Made by a program: the position numbers and the translations under genes. From assembly GCA_947630095.1 (NCBI GenBank), contig CANRGI010000030.1:1-10324 (forward strand): 10,324 bases of DNA, in the 5' to 3' direction. Each line of letters begins with the position of its first letter. Positions within the stretch are counted from its first letter, which is position 1. Positions 1 to 5,858 of the stretch are shown here, piece after piece. The notes beneath the pieces are model-generated. The model ran no database searches. It saw nothing but the letters and a program-made list of their open reading frames with translations, and was not told where the DNA came from. Origin of the DNA: an uncultured Bacilli bacterium. GTDB taxonomy: Bacteria; Bacillota_I; Bacilli_A; RF39; UBA660.

Positions 1-135
1 AATAATGGTGGTAGTGACAAAGAAATAGCGATAGATAGTGTTAAGCCGGGGACAATTGGTAATGGAGAAAAAATATCTGAATTTACAATAAATTGTTCAG
101 ATGGCAAACTTAATAAAAATGGTGGTGGAGAATAA
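1..135 (+). CDS. Prepilin-like protein, C-terminal end (partial)
   Basis: Open from the first base in frame 1 and ending at TAA (133-135); the start lies left of the window. The 44 visible residues match the C-terminal part of the four complete prepilins downstream: a Gly/Ser-rich variable stretch, then KEIAIDSVKPG, a short variable segment, and the conserved INCSDG with its single cysteine, ending in an Asn/Gly-rich tail. It is therefore the fifth visible member of the array. The N-terminal prepilin signal is not in the window and is assumed by homology to its neighbours. A terminator hairpin starts two bases after the stop codon. Confidence 0.85.
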   Translation, partial: NNGGSDKEIAIDSVKPGTIGNGEKISEFTINCSDGKLNKNGGGE

Positions 136-136
136 T

Positions 137-157
137 AAGAACCTCGGTTCTTTTTTT
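137..157 (+). terminator. Rho-independent terminator of prepilin copy 1
   Basis: AAGAAC and GTTCTT form a stem around the tetraloop CTCG, followed by a T run (153-157 after the stem). It is the only unit whose loop is CTCG rather than TTCG. Confidence 0.85.
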
Positions 158-187
158 ACAATTTAGTTTTACATATTTTCTAAAATT

Positions 188-231
188 ATTAGTGATACTA
201 ATTGACTTGTACATTTGATTTTTGCTATAAT
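188..231 (+). promoter_or_regulatory. Promoter of prepilin copy 2 with abutting dyad
   Basis: The -35 box is TTGACT (202-207), the spacer 18 bases, and the -10 box TATAAT (226-231) preceded by TGC, an extended -10 (TGn). A perfect inverted repeat ATTAGT-GAT-ACTAAT (188-202) ends on the first base of the -35 box, where a dimeric regulator could bind. Transcription would start near 238, giving a leader of about 30 bases. Confidence 0.8.
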
Positions 232-268
232 TTAATTAATATAGGATACAAAGGAAAGAGGTAATAAA

Positions 269-748
269 ATGAAAATTTTAAATAAGAAAGGTTTTACTTT
301 AATTGAATTGTTGGCAGTCATAGCAATATTAGCAATTTTATTATTTTTAGTAACACCAAATATTTTAGGTATGTTTACTAAAGCAAGAGCAGATGGATTT
401 AAACAACAAATACAAAGTGTGTATAGAACAGCCCAAAATTCGTATATGAACGACATAGTAAGTGGAACTGCTGGTCCTTATTGCTCAGAAGATGGCGGAA
501 CAAAATTATCAACTAACCTAAGTTATGATAACCTTGATTATTATGTTAAATTTAATAATGATGCTAAAGTAATTAAGTTAATAGTAGTAGATAAGAACAA
601 TGGTTTCTTCTATGATAGCGGAGATAAAAGTGATAGCGAACTTGCAATAGATAGTGTAGAACCTGGCAAACTTGGAGATGGCGAAAAAATAGCAAATTTT
701 AAAATTAATTGTAATGATGGAACTCTTAATAAAAATGGTGGTGCTTAA
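269..748 (+). CDS. Type IV prepilin-like protein, array copy 2
   Basis: This 159-residue protein starts with a class III (prepilin) signal: a short basic leader MKILNKKG, predicted cleavage after Gly8, then FTLIE with the conserved glutamate at +5 (Glu13) and a hydrophobic helix to about residue 29. Proteins of this type are cut and N-methylated by a prepilin peptidase and assembled into type IV pili, competence pseudopili or type II secretion pseudopili. The soluble domain has two cysteines, Cys72 (GPYC) and Cys148 (INCNDG), which could form a disulfide loop. GAAAGAGGT (254-262) is the ribosome binding site. The length exceeds ComGC (around 100 residues), so this may be a major or minor pilin rather than ComGC itself. 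Residues 1-73 match the other copies; the rest varies. Confidence 0.9.
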   Translation: MKILNKKGFTLIELLAVIAILAILLFLVTPNILGMFTKARADGFKQQIQSVYRTAQNSYMNDIVSGTAGPYCSEDGGTKLSTNLSYDNLDYYVKFNNDAKVIKLIVVDKNNGFFYDSGDKSDSELAIDSVEPGKLGDGEKIANFKINCNDGTLNKNGGA

Positions 749-754
749 TAAATT

Positions 755-775
755 AAAGAACTTCGGTTCTTTTTT
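755..775 (+). terminator. Rho-independent terminator of prepilin copy 2
   Basis: AAAGAAC and GTTCTTT form a seven-base-pair stem closing a TTCG tetraloop (762-765), followed by a short T run. C(UUCG)G is an exceptionally stable RNA loop. Confidence 0.85.
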
Positions 776-824
776 ATAATTTTACTTAGCGTATTTAAAA
801 AATTAGCATAAAAATATTAGTATT

Positions 825-868
825 ATTAATGTTATTAATTGACTTATACATTAAATTTTTGCTATAAT
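825..868 (+). promoter_or_regulatory. Promoter of prepilin copy 3 with variant dyad
   Basis: TTGACT (839-844), 18-base spacer, and extended -10 TGC-TATAAT (863-868). The dyad at the same position relative to the -35 box is ATTAAT-GTT-ATTAAT (825-839). Both arms differ from the other units, yet the symmetry is kept. The sequence further upstream and the leader are clearly diverged from the other copies. Confidence 0.75.
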
Positions 869-914
869 TTAATGTATAAGATAAAGATAAGTTATTAAAA
901 GGAGAGTAATAAAA

Positions 915-1403
915 ATGAAGATTTTAAATAAGAAAGGTTTTACTTTAATTGAATTGTTAGCAGTCATAGCAATATTAGCAATTTTATTATTCTTAGTTAC
1001 ACCAAATATTTTAGGTATGTTTACTAAGGCAAGAGCAGATGGTTTTAAGCAACAAATACAAAGTGTATATAGGACTGCCCAAAACTCATATATGAACGAT
1101 ATAGTAAGTGGAACTGCTGGTCCTTATTGTTCTGGAGATAATGGAACGCCTTTATCAACCAACTTAAGTTATGATAATTTGGAATATTATGTATCATTTG
1201 ACAATAATGCAAAAGTTACAAAGTTAATTGTAGTAGATAAGAACAATGGTTTTTATTATGATAGTGAAGAAACCAAAGAAGAACGTAATGGAAAAGAAAT
1301 AGCAATAGATAGTGTTAAGCCCGGTGAATTATCTAATGGACAAAAAATTGCTGATTTTGAAATTAATTGTTCAGATGGAACTCTTAAAAAAACTAAAGAA
1401 TAA
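915..1403 (+). CDS. Type IV prepilin-like protein, array copy 3
   Basis: 162 residues with the same leader, Gly8/Phe9 cleavage site, Glu13 and hydrophobic helix as copy 2. Residues 1-73 are the same as copy 2 until the last positions, although the DNA differs at many third codon positions. The variable part carries the longest insert of the family between YYDS and KEIAIDS (EETKEERNG), rich in charged residues. Cysteines lie at 72 and 152. It has a different ribosome binding site from its neighbours, AAAAGGAGAG (897-906). The tail is Lys-rich (LKKTKE) rather than Gly-rich. It is transcribed from its own promoter and terminated separately. Pilus subunit function is inferred from the family. Confidence 0.9.
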   Translation: MKILNKKGFTLIELLAVIAILAILLFLVTPNILGMFTKARADGFKQQIQSVYRTAQNSYMNDIVSGTAGPYCSGDNGTPLSTNLSYDNLEYYVSFDNNAKVTKLIVVDKNNGFYYDSEETKEERNGKEIAIDSVKPGELSNGQKIADFEINCSDGTLKKTKE

Positions 1404-1408
1404 AATAT

Positions 1409-1428
1409 AAGAACTTCGGTTCTTTTTT
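1409..1428 (+). terminator. Rho-independent terminator of prepilin copy 3
   Basis: AAGAAC, TTCG loop (1415-1418), GTTCTT, then a T run, beginning five bases after the stop codon. Confidence 0.85.
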
Positions 1429-1459
1429 GCTGATTTTATTTTACATATTTTCTAAAATT

Positions 1460-1503
1460 ATTAGTGATACTAATTGACTTGTATATTTAATTTTTGCTAT
1501 AAT
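1460..1503 (+). promoter_or_regulatory. Promoter of prepilin copy 4 with abutting dyad
   Basis: TTGACT (1474-1479), 18-base spacer, extended -10 TGC-TATAAT (1498-1503). The dyad ATTAGT-GAT-ACTAAT lies at 1460-1474. From 1439 to the start codon, 100 of 102 bases match the region before copy 2. Confidence 0.8.
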
Positions 1504-1540
1504 TTAATTAATATAGGATACAAAGGAAAGAGGTAATAAA

Positions 1541-2029
1541 ATGAAAATTTTAAACAAGAAAGGTTTTACTTTAATTGAATTGTTGGCTGTTATTGCAATA
1601 CTAGCAATATTACTATTCTTAGTTACACCAAATATTTTAGGTATGTTTACTAAAGCAAGGGCAGATGGTTTTAAACAACAAATACAAAGTGTGTATAGAA
1701 CTGCACAAAACTCATATATGAATGATATAGTAAGCGGTACTGCTGGACCTTATTGTTCAGGTGAAGGTGGAACAAAGTTATCTACTAATTTAAGTTATGA
1801 TAATTTAGATTATTACGTTGCATTCGATACTAATGCAAAAGTTACAAAGTTAATAGTTGTAGATAAGAACAATGGTTTTTATTATGATAGTTCAGAAAAT
1901 GGCGGTAGTAGTAAAGAAATTGCCATTGATAGTGTAACACCTGGCGACCTTAAAGGCCAAGACATAAAAAAATTCAAAATAAAATGTGAAGATGGTGGTT
2001 CACTTGATAAAACTGGCAGTAGTGAATAA
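1541..2029 (+). CDS. Type IV prepilin-like protein, array copy 4
   Basis: 162 residues. The N-terminal 73 residues equal those of copy 2 in protein sequence but differ by about 20 synonymous codons, so the duplication is not recent or the coding part has had time to drift under strong protein-level selection. The prepilin signal (Gly8, Phe9, Glu13) is intact. The insert between YYDS and KEIAIDS is Gly/Ser-rich (SENGGSS). Cysteines are at 72 and 149, the second in an altered context (IKCEDGGS instead of INCxDGT). GAAAGAGGT (1526-1534) is the ribosome binding site. It has its own promoter and terminator. The likely role is a pilus or pseudopilus subunit. Confidence 0.9.
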   Translation: MKILNKKGFTLIELLAVIAILAILLFLVTPNILGMFTKARADGFKQQIQSVYRTAQNSYMNDIVSGTAGPYCSGEGGTKLSTNLSYDNLDYYVAFDTNAKVTKLIVVDKNNGFYYDSSENGGSSKEIAIDSVTPGDLKGQDIKKFKIKCEDGGSLDKTGSSE

Positions 2030-2034
2030 AATAT

Positions 2035-2054
2035 AAGAACTTCGGTTCTTTTTT
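2035..2054 (+). terminator. Rho-independent terminator of prepilin copy 4
   Basis: AAGAAC, TTCG loop (2041-2044), GTTCTT, then TTTT; same design as the other units. Confidence 0.85.
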
Positions 2055-2085
2055 AATGATTTTATTTTACATATTTTCTAAAATT

Positions 2086-2129
2086 ATTAGTGATACTAAT
2101 TGACTTGTATATTTAATTTTTGTTATAAT
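2086..2129 (+). promoter_or_regulatory. Promoter of prepilin copy 5 with abutting dyad
   Basis: TTGACT (2100-2105), 18-base spacer, extended -10 TGT-TATAAT (2124-2129). The dyad ATTAGT-GAT-ACTAAT lies at 2086-2100. The leader after the -10 differs from copies 2 and 4 by two bases. Confidence 0.8.
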
Positions 2130-2166
2130 TTAATCAATGTAGGATACAAAGGAAAGAGGTAATAAA

Positions 2167-2646
2167 ATGAAAGTTTTAAACAAGAAAGGTTTTACTTTAA
2201 TTGAATTGTTGGCAGTTATAGCAATATTAGCAATTTTATTATTTTTAGTTACACCAAATATTTTAGGTATGTTTACAAAAGCGAGAGCAGATGGATTTAA
2301 GCAACAAATACAAAGTGTATATAGGACTGCCCAAAATTCATATATGAACGACATAGTAACTGGAACTGCTGGGCCTTATTGTTCTGGGGAAGATGGGAAA
2401 CCTTTATCTACTAACTTAAGTTATGATAATTTGGAATATTATGTTGAATTTAACACTGATGCAAAAGTCACAAAATTAATAGTAGTAGATAAAAACAATG
2501 GGTTCTATTATGATAGTGGAGATACAAAAGATAAGGAAATCGCAATAGATAGTGTGGAACCTGGTGAAATAAAAAATGGAGAAAAAATTTCAAATTTTGA
2601 AATTAATTGTGAGGACGGTACTCTTAATAAAGGTACAGGAGCCTAA
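2167..2646 (+). CDS. Type IV prepilin-like protein, array copy 5
   Basis: 159 residues and the last copy of the array. The invariant region has two conservative changes (Ile3 to Val and Ser65 to Thr); otherwise the signal with Gly8, Phe9 and Glu13, the hydrophobic helix and the amphipathic segment to Cys72 are kept. The segment between YYDS and KEIAIDS is short (GDTKD) and the tail ends in GTGA. The second cysteine is Cys148 (INCEDG). The ribosome binding site is GGAAAGAGGT (2151-2160). The terminator after it separates the array from dnaE, so the two are probably not co-transcribed. Pilus subunit function is inferred from the family. Confidence 0.9.
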   Translation: MKVLNKKGFTLIELLAVIAILAILLFLVTPNILGMFTKARADGFKQQIQSVYRTAQNSYMNDIVTGTAGPYCSGEDGKPLSTNLSYDNLEYYVEFNTDAKVTKLIVVDKNNGFYYDSGDTKDKEIAIDSVEPGEIKNGEKISNFEINCEDGTLNKGTGA

Positions 2647-2657
2647 GATTAAATCAT

Positions 2658-2677
2658 AAGAACTTCGGTTCTTTTTT
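2658..2677 (+). terminator. Rho-independent terminator of prepilin copy 5
   Basis: AAGAAC, TTCG loop (2664-2667), GTTCTT, then a T run with a second T run beyond it (2679-2685). It ends the array before dnaE. Confidence 0.85.
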
Positions 2678-2718
2678 CTTTTTTTAAATGTTCGCTAGTA
2701 ATTAAAAAAAAGTTATTA

Positions 2719-2742
2719 TATAATAGAGATAGTAGTTAGGAG
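2719..2742 (+). promoter_or_regulatory. Possible -10 box and ribosome binding site of dnaE
   Basis: A perfect TATAAT (2719-2724) lies 24 bases before the dnaE start, with no convincing -35 box upstream. TAGGAG (2737-2742) is the ribosome binding site, six bases before ATG. Confidence 0.45.
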
Positions 2743-2748
2743 TGCATT

Positions 2749-5643
2749 ATGAATTATATACCTTTAAATGTTAAAACTCATTATGAATTATTAAGTAGTC
2801 TTATTAAAATAGAAGACTTAATATCCTTTTGTGCAAAAAACAATGTAAAAGCAGTAGGTATTACTGACTCCAATATGTTCGGTTCTATGGAATTAATTAA
2901 CTATGCAAAGATAAATAATATTAAACCCATTATAGGAATAGAAGTTAATTTTGAAAATCTATCTATGATACTCTATGCAAAAAATTATAATGGATATGTT
3001 AATTTACTTAATATAGTTAGTATTAGAAATACTAGTGAAATTACTTATGAAGTTTTAAATAATCATAAAAATGATTTAATATGTGTTACTAAAGACTATG
3101 AAAATTATACTAATTATAAAGAATTTTATGAAGAAGTTTATTTGTCTTATCAAAATAATGAAGAAAAGAAAAATGCCTTAATAGTAAGTGATAAAATAGT
3201 TTACATAGAAAAAAATTTATATATAAATTATGAAGATAGAGAATATTTAAATTATTTATATATGATTAAAGATGGTAAAACAATAGATAATATTAATGAG
3301 TATAATTTTAATAATCATTTAAATAAAGATATAGATATGATAGATGCGATTACTACTCGTAATTTTGCTTCATTAATAAATATAGAAATGCCAGAGTTTA
3401 AGTTTGAACTACCAGAATTTGCCCCTAATAAGGTAGAAATACTTACTAATTTATGTAATAAAGGCCTTAATAAAAGACTTCAAGGAAATGTCCCTTTAGA
3501 ATATAAAAGTAGACTTGATTATGAATTAAAAGTAATAATAGAGATGGGCTTTACTGATTATTTTCTAATAGTTTATGATTTTATTTTATATGCTAAAAAG
3601 AATAACATCAGGGTAGGCCCAGGCCGTGGAAGTGCAGCAGGTAGTTTAGTCAGTTTTACTCTTGGTATTACAGAAATTGACCCTTTAAAATACAATTTAA
3701 TCTTTGAAAGATTTTTAAACCCAGAAAGAATTACTATGCCAGATATAGATACTGATATAGACTTTATTAAAAGGGACGAAGTAATAAAATATGTTAAAAA
3801 TAAATATGGAATATATAATGTTGCTAATATTATTACTTTTGGAACTCTTTTAACTAAACAAGTATTAAGAGATACTGGTAGAATATTAAAGATGTCTACT
3901 ACTAAAATAGATAGAATTGTTAAAACTATTAAAGATAAAGAAACTATTAAAGAACTAAAAAATAATAGTATGTTTTTGTCAGTTTATAAAAGTGATTATG
4001 AATATGAAAACTTATTAAGAATTGCATCTCATTTAGAAGGTCTTAAAAGACACACTAGCATACACGCGGCTGGAGTAGTTATAAGTAGATACCCCCTTAT
4101 GGATAGGGTTCCTCTATATAAAAGTGCTGATACCCTTCTTACTGGATACACAATGGAACATTTAGAAAATTTGGGCTTACTTAAAATGGACTTTTTGGCT
4201 ATTAGAAATTTAACTGTCATAGATAATATAGTTAATAAAGTTAAAGAAGAAAAGAATATATATATAGATGTAAATAAAATACCTTTAAATGATTATAAAA
4301 CTTTAAAAATATTTTATGATGTTAATACTACAGGAATATTCCAATTTGAAAGTGAAGGTATGATGGGCTTTCTTAAGAGTTTAAAAGTTAGAAGTTTTTT
4401 AGATTTAGTAGTCGCCATTGCCCTTTATAGGCCAGGCCCAAGAGAGGCTATTCCTGAATTTATAAGTGTTAGAGAAGGAAAAAAGAAAGCACATTACATA
4501 GTTAGTTCTTTAGAAAGTATTTTAAAAGAAACTAATGGTATAATTGTTTATCAAGAACAAATACTTGAAATACTTAAAAAAATAGGTGGTTTTTCCTATA
4601 GCAGTGCCGATATTATAAGAAGGGCAATGAGTAAGAAAAAAGAAGATGTAATAATTAAATATAGAGAAGATTTTATTAATGGAAGTATTAAAAATGGTTA
4701 TAGTATGAAAGATGCAAGTGAGATATATGATTTAGTTTTAAAGTTTGCCAATTATGGCTTTAATAAATCTCACTCAGTTGCTTATTCTCTTCTTGCTTAT
4801 CAAATGGCCTTCTTAAAAGCGCATTTCCCACTTTATTACATAAGTGCTATGTTAGATATACAAATAGGTAGTGAAATAAAAACTAAAGAATATATAGACG
4901 AAGCAAGACTATTTAACATTAAAATTAATTATGTAGATATAAATAAAAGTGATAAATATTATAAAGTAATAGATAATGAAATAGTATTACCTCTTTCAAT
5001 TATTAAAAATTTAGGTAGTGATAATATAAATAATATTATTAATGAAAGAAAAAATGGTGTATTTATAGATTATTATGACTTTATAAAGAGAATTTATAAG
5101 TATAACATTAATAGAAAGGCTATAGAAAGTTTAATTCTAGGAGGTGCTTTAGATAGTTTTAAATTAAATAGAAATACTTTAATATCTAATATACAAATAA
5201 TGTTAGATTATGCTATGTTATGTCAAATGATAGACTCAAGTTTAGTAGAAAAACCAGAGATAATTTATTATCAAGAATTTTTAGAAAATGAATTAGTTAA
5301 ACAAGAGTATGATGTATATGGCTTTTATATTAAAAATCACCCAGTAACTAGATATAAAAGAGATAATACTTGCTTACTTAAAGATATAAGTAAATATTAT
5401 GATAAAATAGTAAATGTAGTATGTATAATAGATGTTATAAAAGAAACTACTACAAAGAAAAAAGAAAGAATGGCTTTTCTAACTATAAGTGACGAATATA
5501 GTAAAATGACTGCTATATTATTTCCTAAAGTATATGCTAGTTCTTTCGGACTTAAAAAAGGAGACATTATTAAAGTTTTAGGTAAAGTAGAAAAAAGATT
5601 AAGTGATTATCAATTAATTGTAACTAAAGTAGAAAAACTGTAA
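2749..5643 (+). CDS. dnaE: DNA polymerase III subunit alpha, compact DnaE type
   Basis: This 964-residue protein is a C-family replicative DNA polymerase. In Firmicutes DnaE usually works beside PolC, extending RNA primers on the lagging strand. The order is PHP domain (about 1-210), polymerase palm, fingers, a helix-hairpin-helix region near residue 785 and a C-terminal OB fold (about 885-964). GRGSAAGS is at 292-299. The catalytic aspartates are Asp334 and Asp336 (PDIDTD) and Asp481 (KMDFL). ALYRPGP, YQEQ and NKSHSVAYSLLAYQ are also present. It is shorter than E. coli DnaE (1160) and B. subtilis DnaE (about 1115), nearer to mollicute versions. The PHP domain has lost its metal ligands: the usual HLHVH is PLNVK and TDHGN is TDSN, so no PHP nuclease or pyrophosphatase activity is expected. 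No Trp occurs in the whole protein. Confidence 0.95.
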   Translation: MNYIPLNVKTHYELLSSLIKIEDLISFCAKNNVKAVGITDSNMFGSMELINYAKINNIKPIIGIEVNFENLSMILYAKNYNGYVNLLNIVSIRNTSEITYEVLNNHKNDLICVTKDYENYTNYKEFYEEVYLSYQNNEEKKNALIVSDKIVYIEKNLYINYEDREYLNYLYMIKDGKTIDNINEYNFNNHLNKDIDMIDAITTRNFASLINIEMPEFKFELPEFAPNKVEILTNLCNKGLNKRLQGNVPLEYKSRLDYELKVIIEMGFTDYFLIVYDFILYAKKNNIRVGPGRGSAAGSLVSFTLGITEIDPLKYNLIFERFLNPERITMPDIDTDIDFIKRDEVIKYVKNKYGIYNVANIITFGTLLTKQVLRDTGRILKMSTTKIDRIVKTIKDKETIKELKNNSMFLSVYKSDYEYENLLRIASHLEGLKRHTSIHAAGVVISRYPLMDRVPLYKSADTLLTGYTMEHLENLGLLKMDFLAIRNLTVIDNIVNKVKEEKNIYIDVNKIPLNDYKTLKIFYDVNTTGIFQFESEGMMGFLKSLKVRSFLDLVVAIALYRPGPREAIPEFISVREGKKKAHYIVSSLESILKETNGIIVYQEQILEILKKIGGFSYSSADIIRRAMSKKKEDVIIKYREDFINGSIKNGYSMKDASEIYDLVLKFANYGFNKSHSVAYSLLAYQMAFLKAHFPLYYISAMLDIQIGSEIKTKEYIDEARLFNIKINYVDINKSDKYYKVIDNEIVLPLSIIKNLGSDNINNIINERKNGVFIDYYDFIKRIYKYNINRKAIESLILGGALDSFKLNRNTLISNIQIMLDYAMLCQMIDSSLVEKPEIIYYQEFLENELVKQEYDVYGFYIKNHPVTRYKRDNTCLLKDISKYYDKIVNVVCIIDVIKETTTKKKERMAFLTISDEYSKMTAILFPKVYASSFGLKKGDIIKVLGKVEKRLSDYQLIVTKVEKL

Positions 5644-5649
5644 AGTTAA

Positions 5650-5671
5650 TATAAAATTTTATAGTTTTTTT
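5650..5671 (+). terminator. Weak possible terminator after dnaE
   Basis: The palindrome TATAAAATTTTATA (5650-5663) is followed by G and seven T. The stem holds only A-T pairs and has no real loop, so folding would be weak. It is the only terminator candidate before the competence control region. Confidence 0.3.
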
Positions 5672-5689
5672 ATACTTTTTTAAATTTAT

Positions 5690-5798
5690 AAAATTAAATA
5701 TTCGAGTATTAAAATTAAATTTTGAGGTATGTTTTTTATCAAAATTAAATTTTGTTGTATTTTATATTAGTCCATTTGACCTTTGAAAATTAAATTTT
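5690..5798 (+). promoter_or_regulatory. Cluster of four ComK-like AT-boxes upstream of comEA
   Basis: AAAATTAAATTTT occurs exactly at 5711-5723, 5741-5753 and 5786-5798, with a one-mismatch copy (AAAATTAAATATT) at 5690-5702. Each exact copy is a perfect 6-1-6 inverted repeat and fits AAAA-N5-TTTT, the AT-box bound by the B. subtilis competence activator ComK. The gaps are 8, 17 and 32 bases; known K-boxes pair AT-boxes at 8, 18 or 31. The last box lies eight bases before a TTGACA. Similar bases (G/T-GTAT or GGTGT, then T-rich) follow the exact copies, so they may derive from a repeat of about 25 bases. The sites and spacing are seen directly; ComK binding is inferred. Confidence 0.6.
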
Positions 5799-5806
5799 TA
5801 GGTGTT

Positions 5807-5834
5807 TTGACATAAGGGGTAAATTAGTGATAAA
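5807..5834 (+). promoter_or_regulatory. Candidate activator-dependent promoter of comEA-comEC
   Basis: A perfect -35 TTGACA (5807-5812) is paired with a poor -10 candidate, GATAAA (5829-5834, 16-base spacer), or TAAAGT (5831-5836, 18-base spacer). A weak -10 suits a promoter that needs an activator. It would give a very short leader before the ribosome binding site. Confidence 0.35.
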
Positions 5835-5844
5835 GTGGGGTTGA

Positions 5845-5854
5845 AAGGAGGTGA
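5845..5854 (+). promoter_or_regulatory. Very strong ribosome binding site of comEA
   Basis: AAGGAGGTGA matches the full anti-Shine-Dalgarno core of 16S rRNA over ten bases, with four bases to the ATG at 5859. It is the strongest such site in the window and sets the comEA start at 5859 instead of the in-frame GTG at 5835, which has no site of its own. Confidence 0.85.
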
Positions 5855-5858
5855 GGTT

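Larger units (their letters stand above)
1..2677 (+). repeat. Tandem array of five prepilin transcription units
   Basis: At least five head-to-tail copies of one unit: promoter, ribosome binding site, prepilin gene, terminator. Start codons of the four complete copies lie at 269, 915, 1541 and 2167, giving periods of 646, 626 and 626 bases. The first copy enters from the left as a 3' end. The 102 bases before the start codon are nearly identical in the copies at 269, 1541 and 2167 (two to five differences) and clearly diverged before the copy at 915. Since the array is cut by the window edge, the true copy number may be higher. Confidence 0.9.

Noticed and set aside
232..456. Minus-strand open frame, with a near-identical one at 2130-2354
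   Set aside because: Both are antisense shadows of the invariant prepilin N-terminal region. Their similarity only reflects the duplicated sense genes, and neither has a ribosome binding site.
1..2677. Prepilin array as an integron or phage cassette array
   Set aside because: No integrase, attC-like sites or flanking direct repeats are seen. Each unit has its own promoter and terminator, which fits plain tandem duplication.
4029..4220. Minus-strand open frame inside dnaE
   Set aside because: It lies opposite conserved polymerase motifs and has no independent support.
5700..5707. TTCGAGTA resembling the streptococcal competence cin-box TACGAATA
   Set aside because: Only six of eight positions match and it lies about 150 bases before the gene, not at a -10 position. 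The AT-box pattern explains the region better.
5690..5798. Repeat cluster as a CRISPR array or replication iterons
   Set aside because: The repeats are 13-base AT palindromes with unequal gaps of 8, 17 and 32 bases. There are no cas or replication initiator genes nearby, and spacing and context fit regulator sites.
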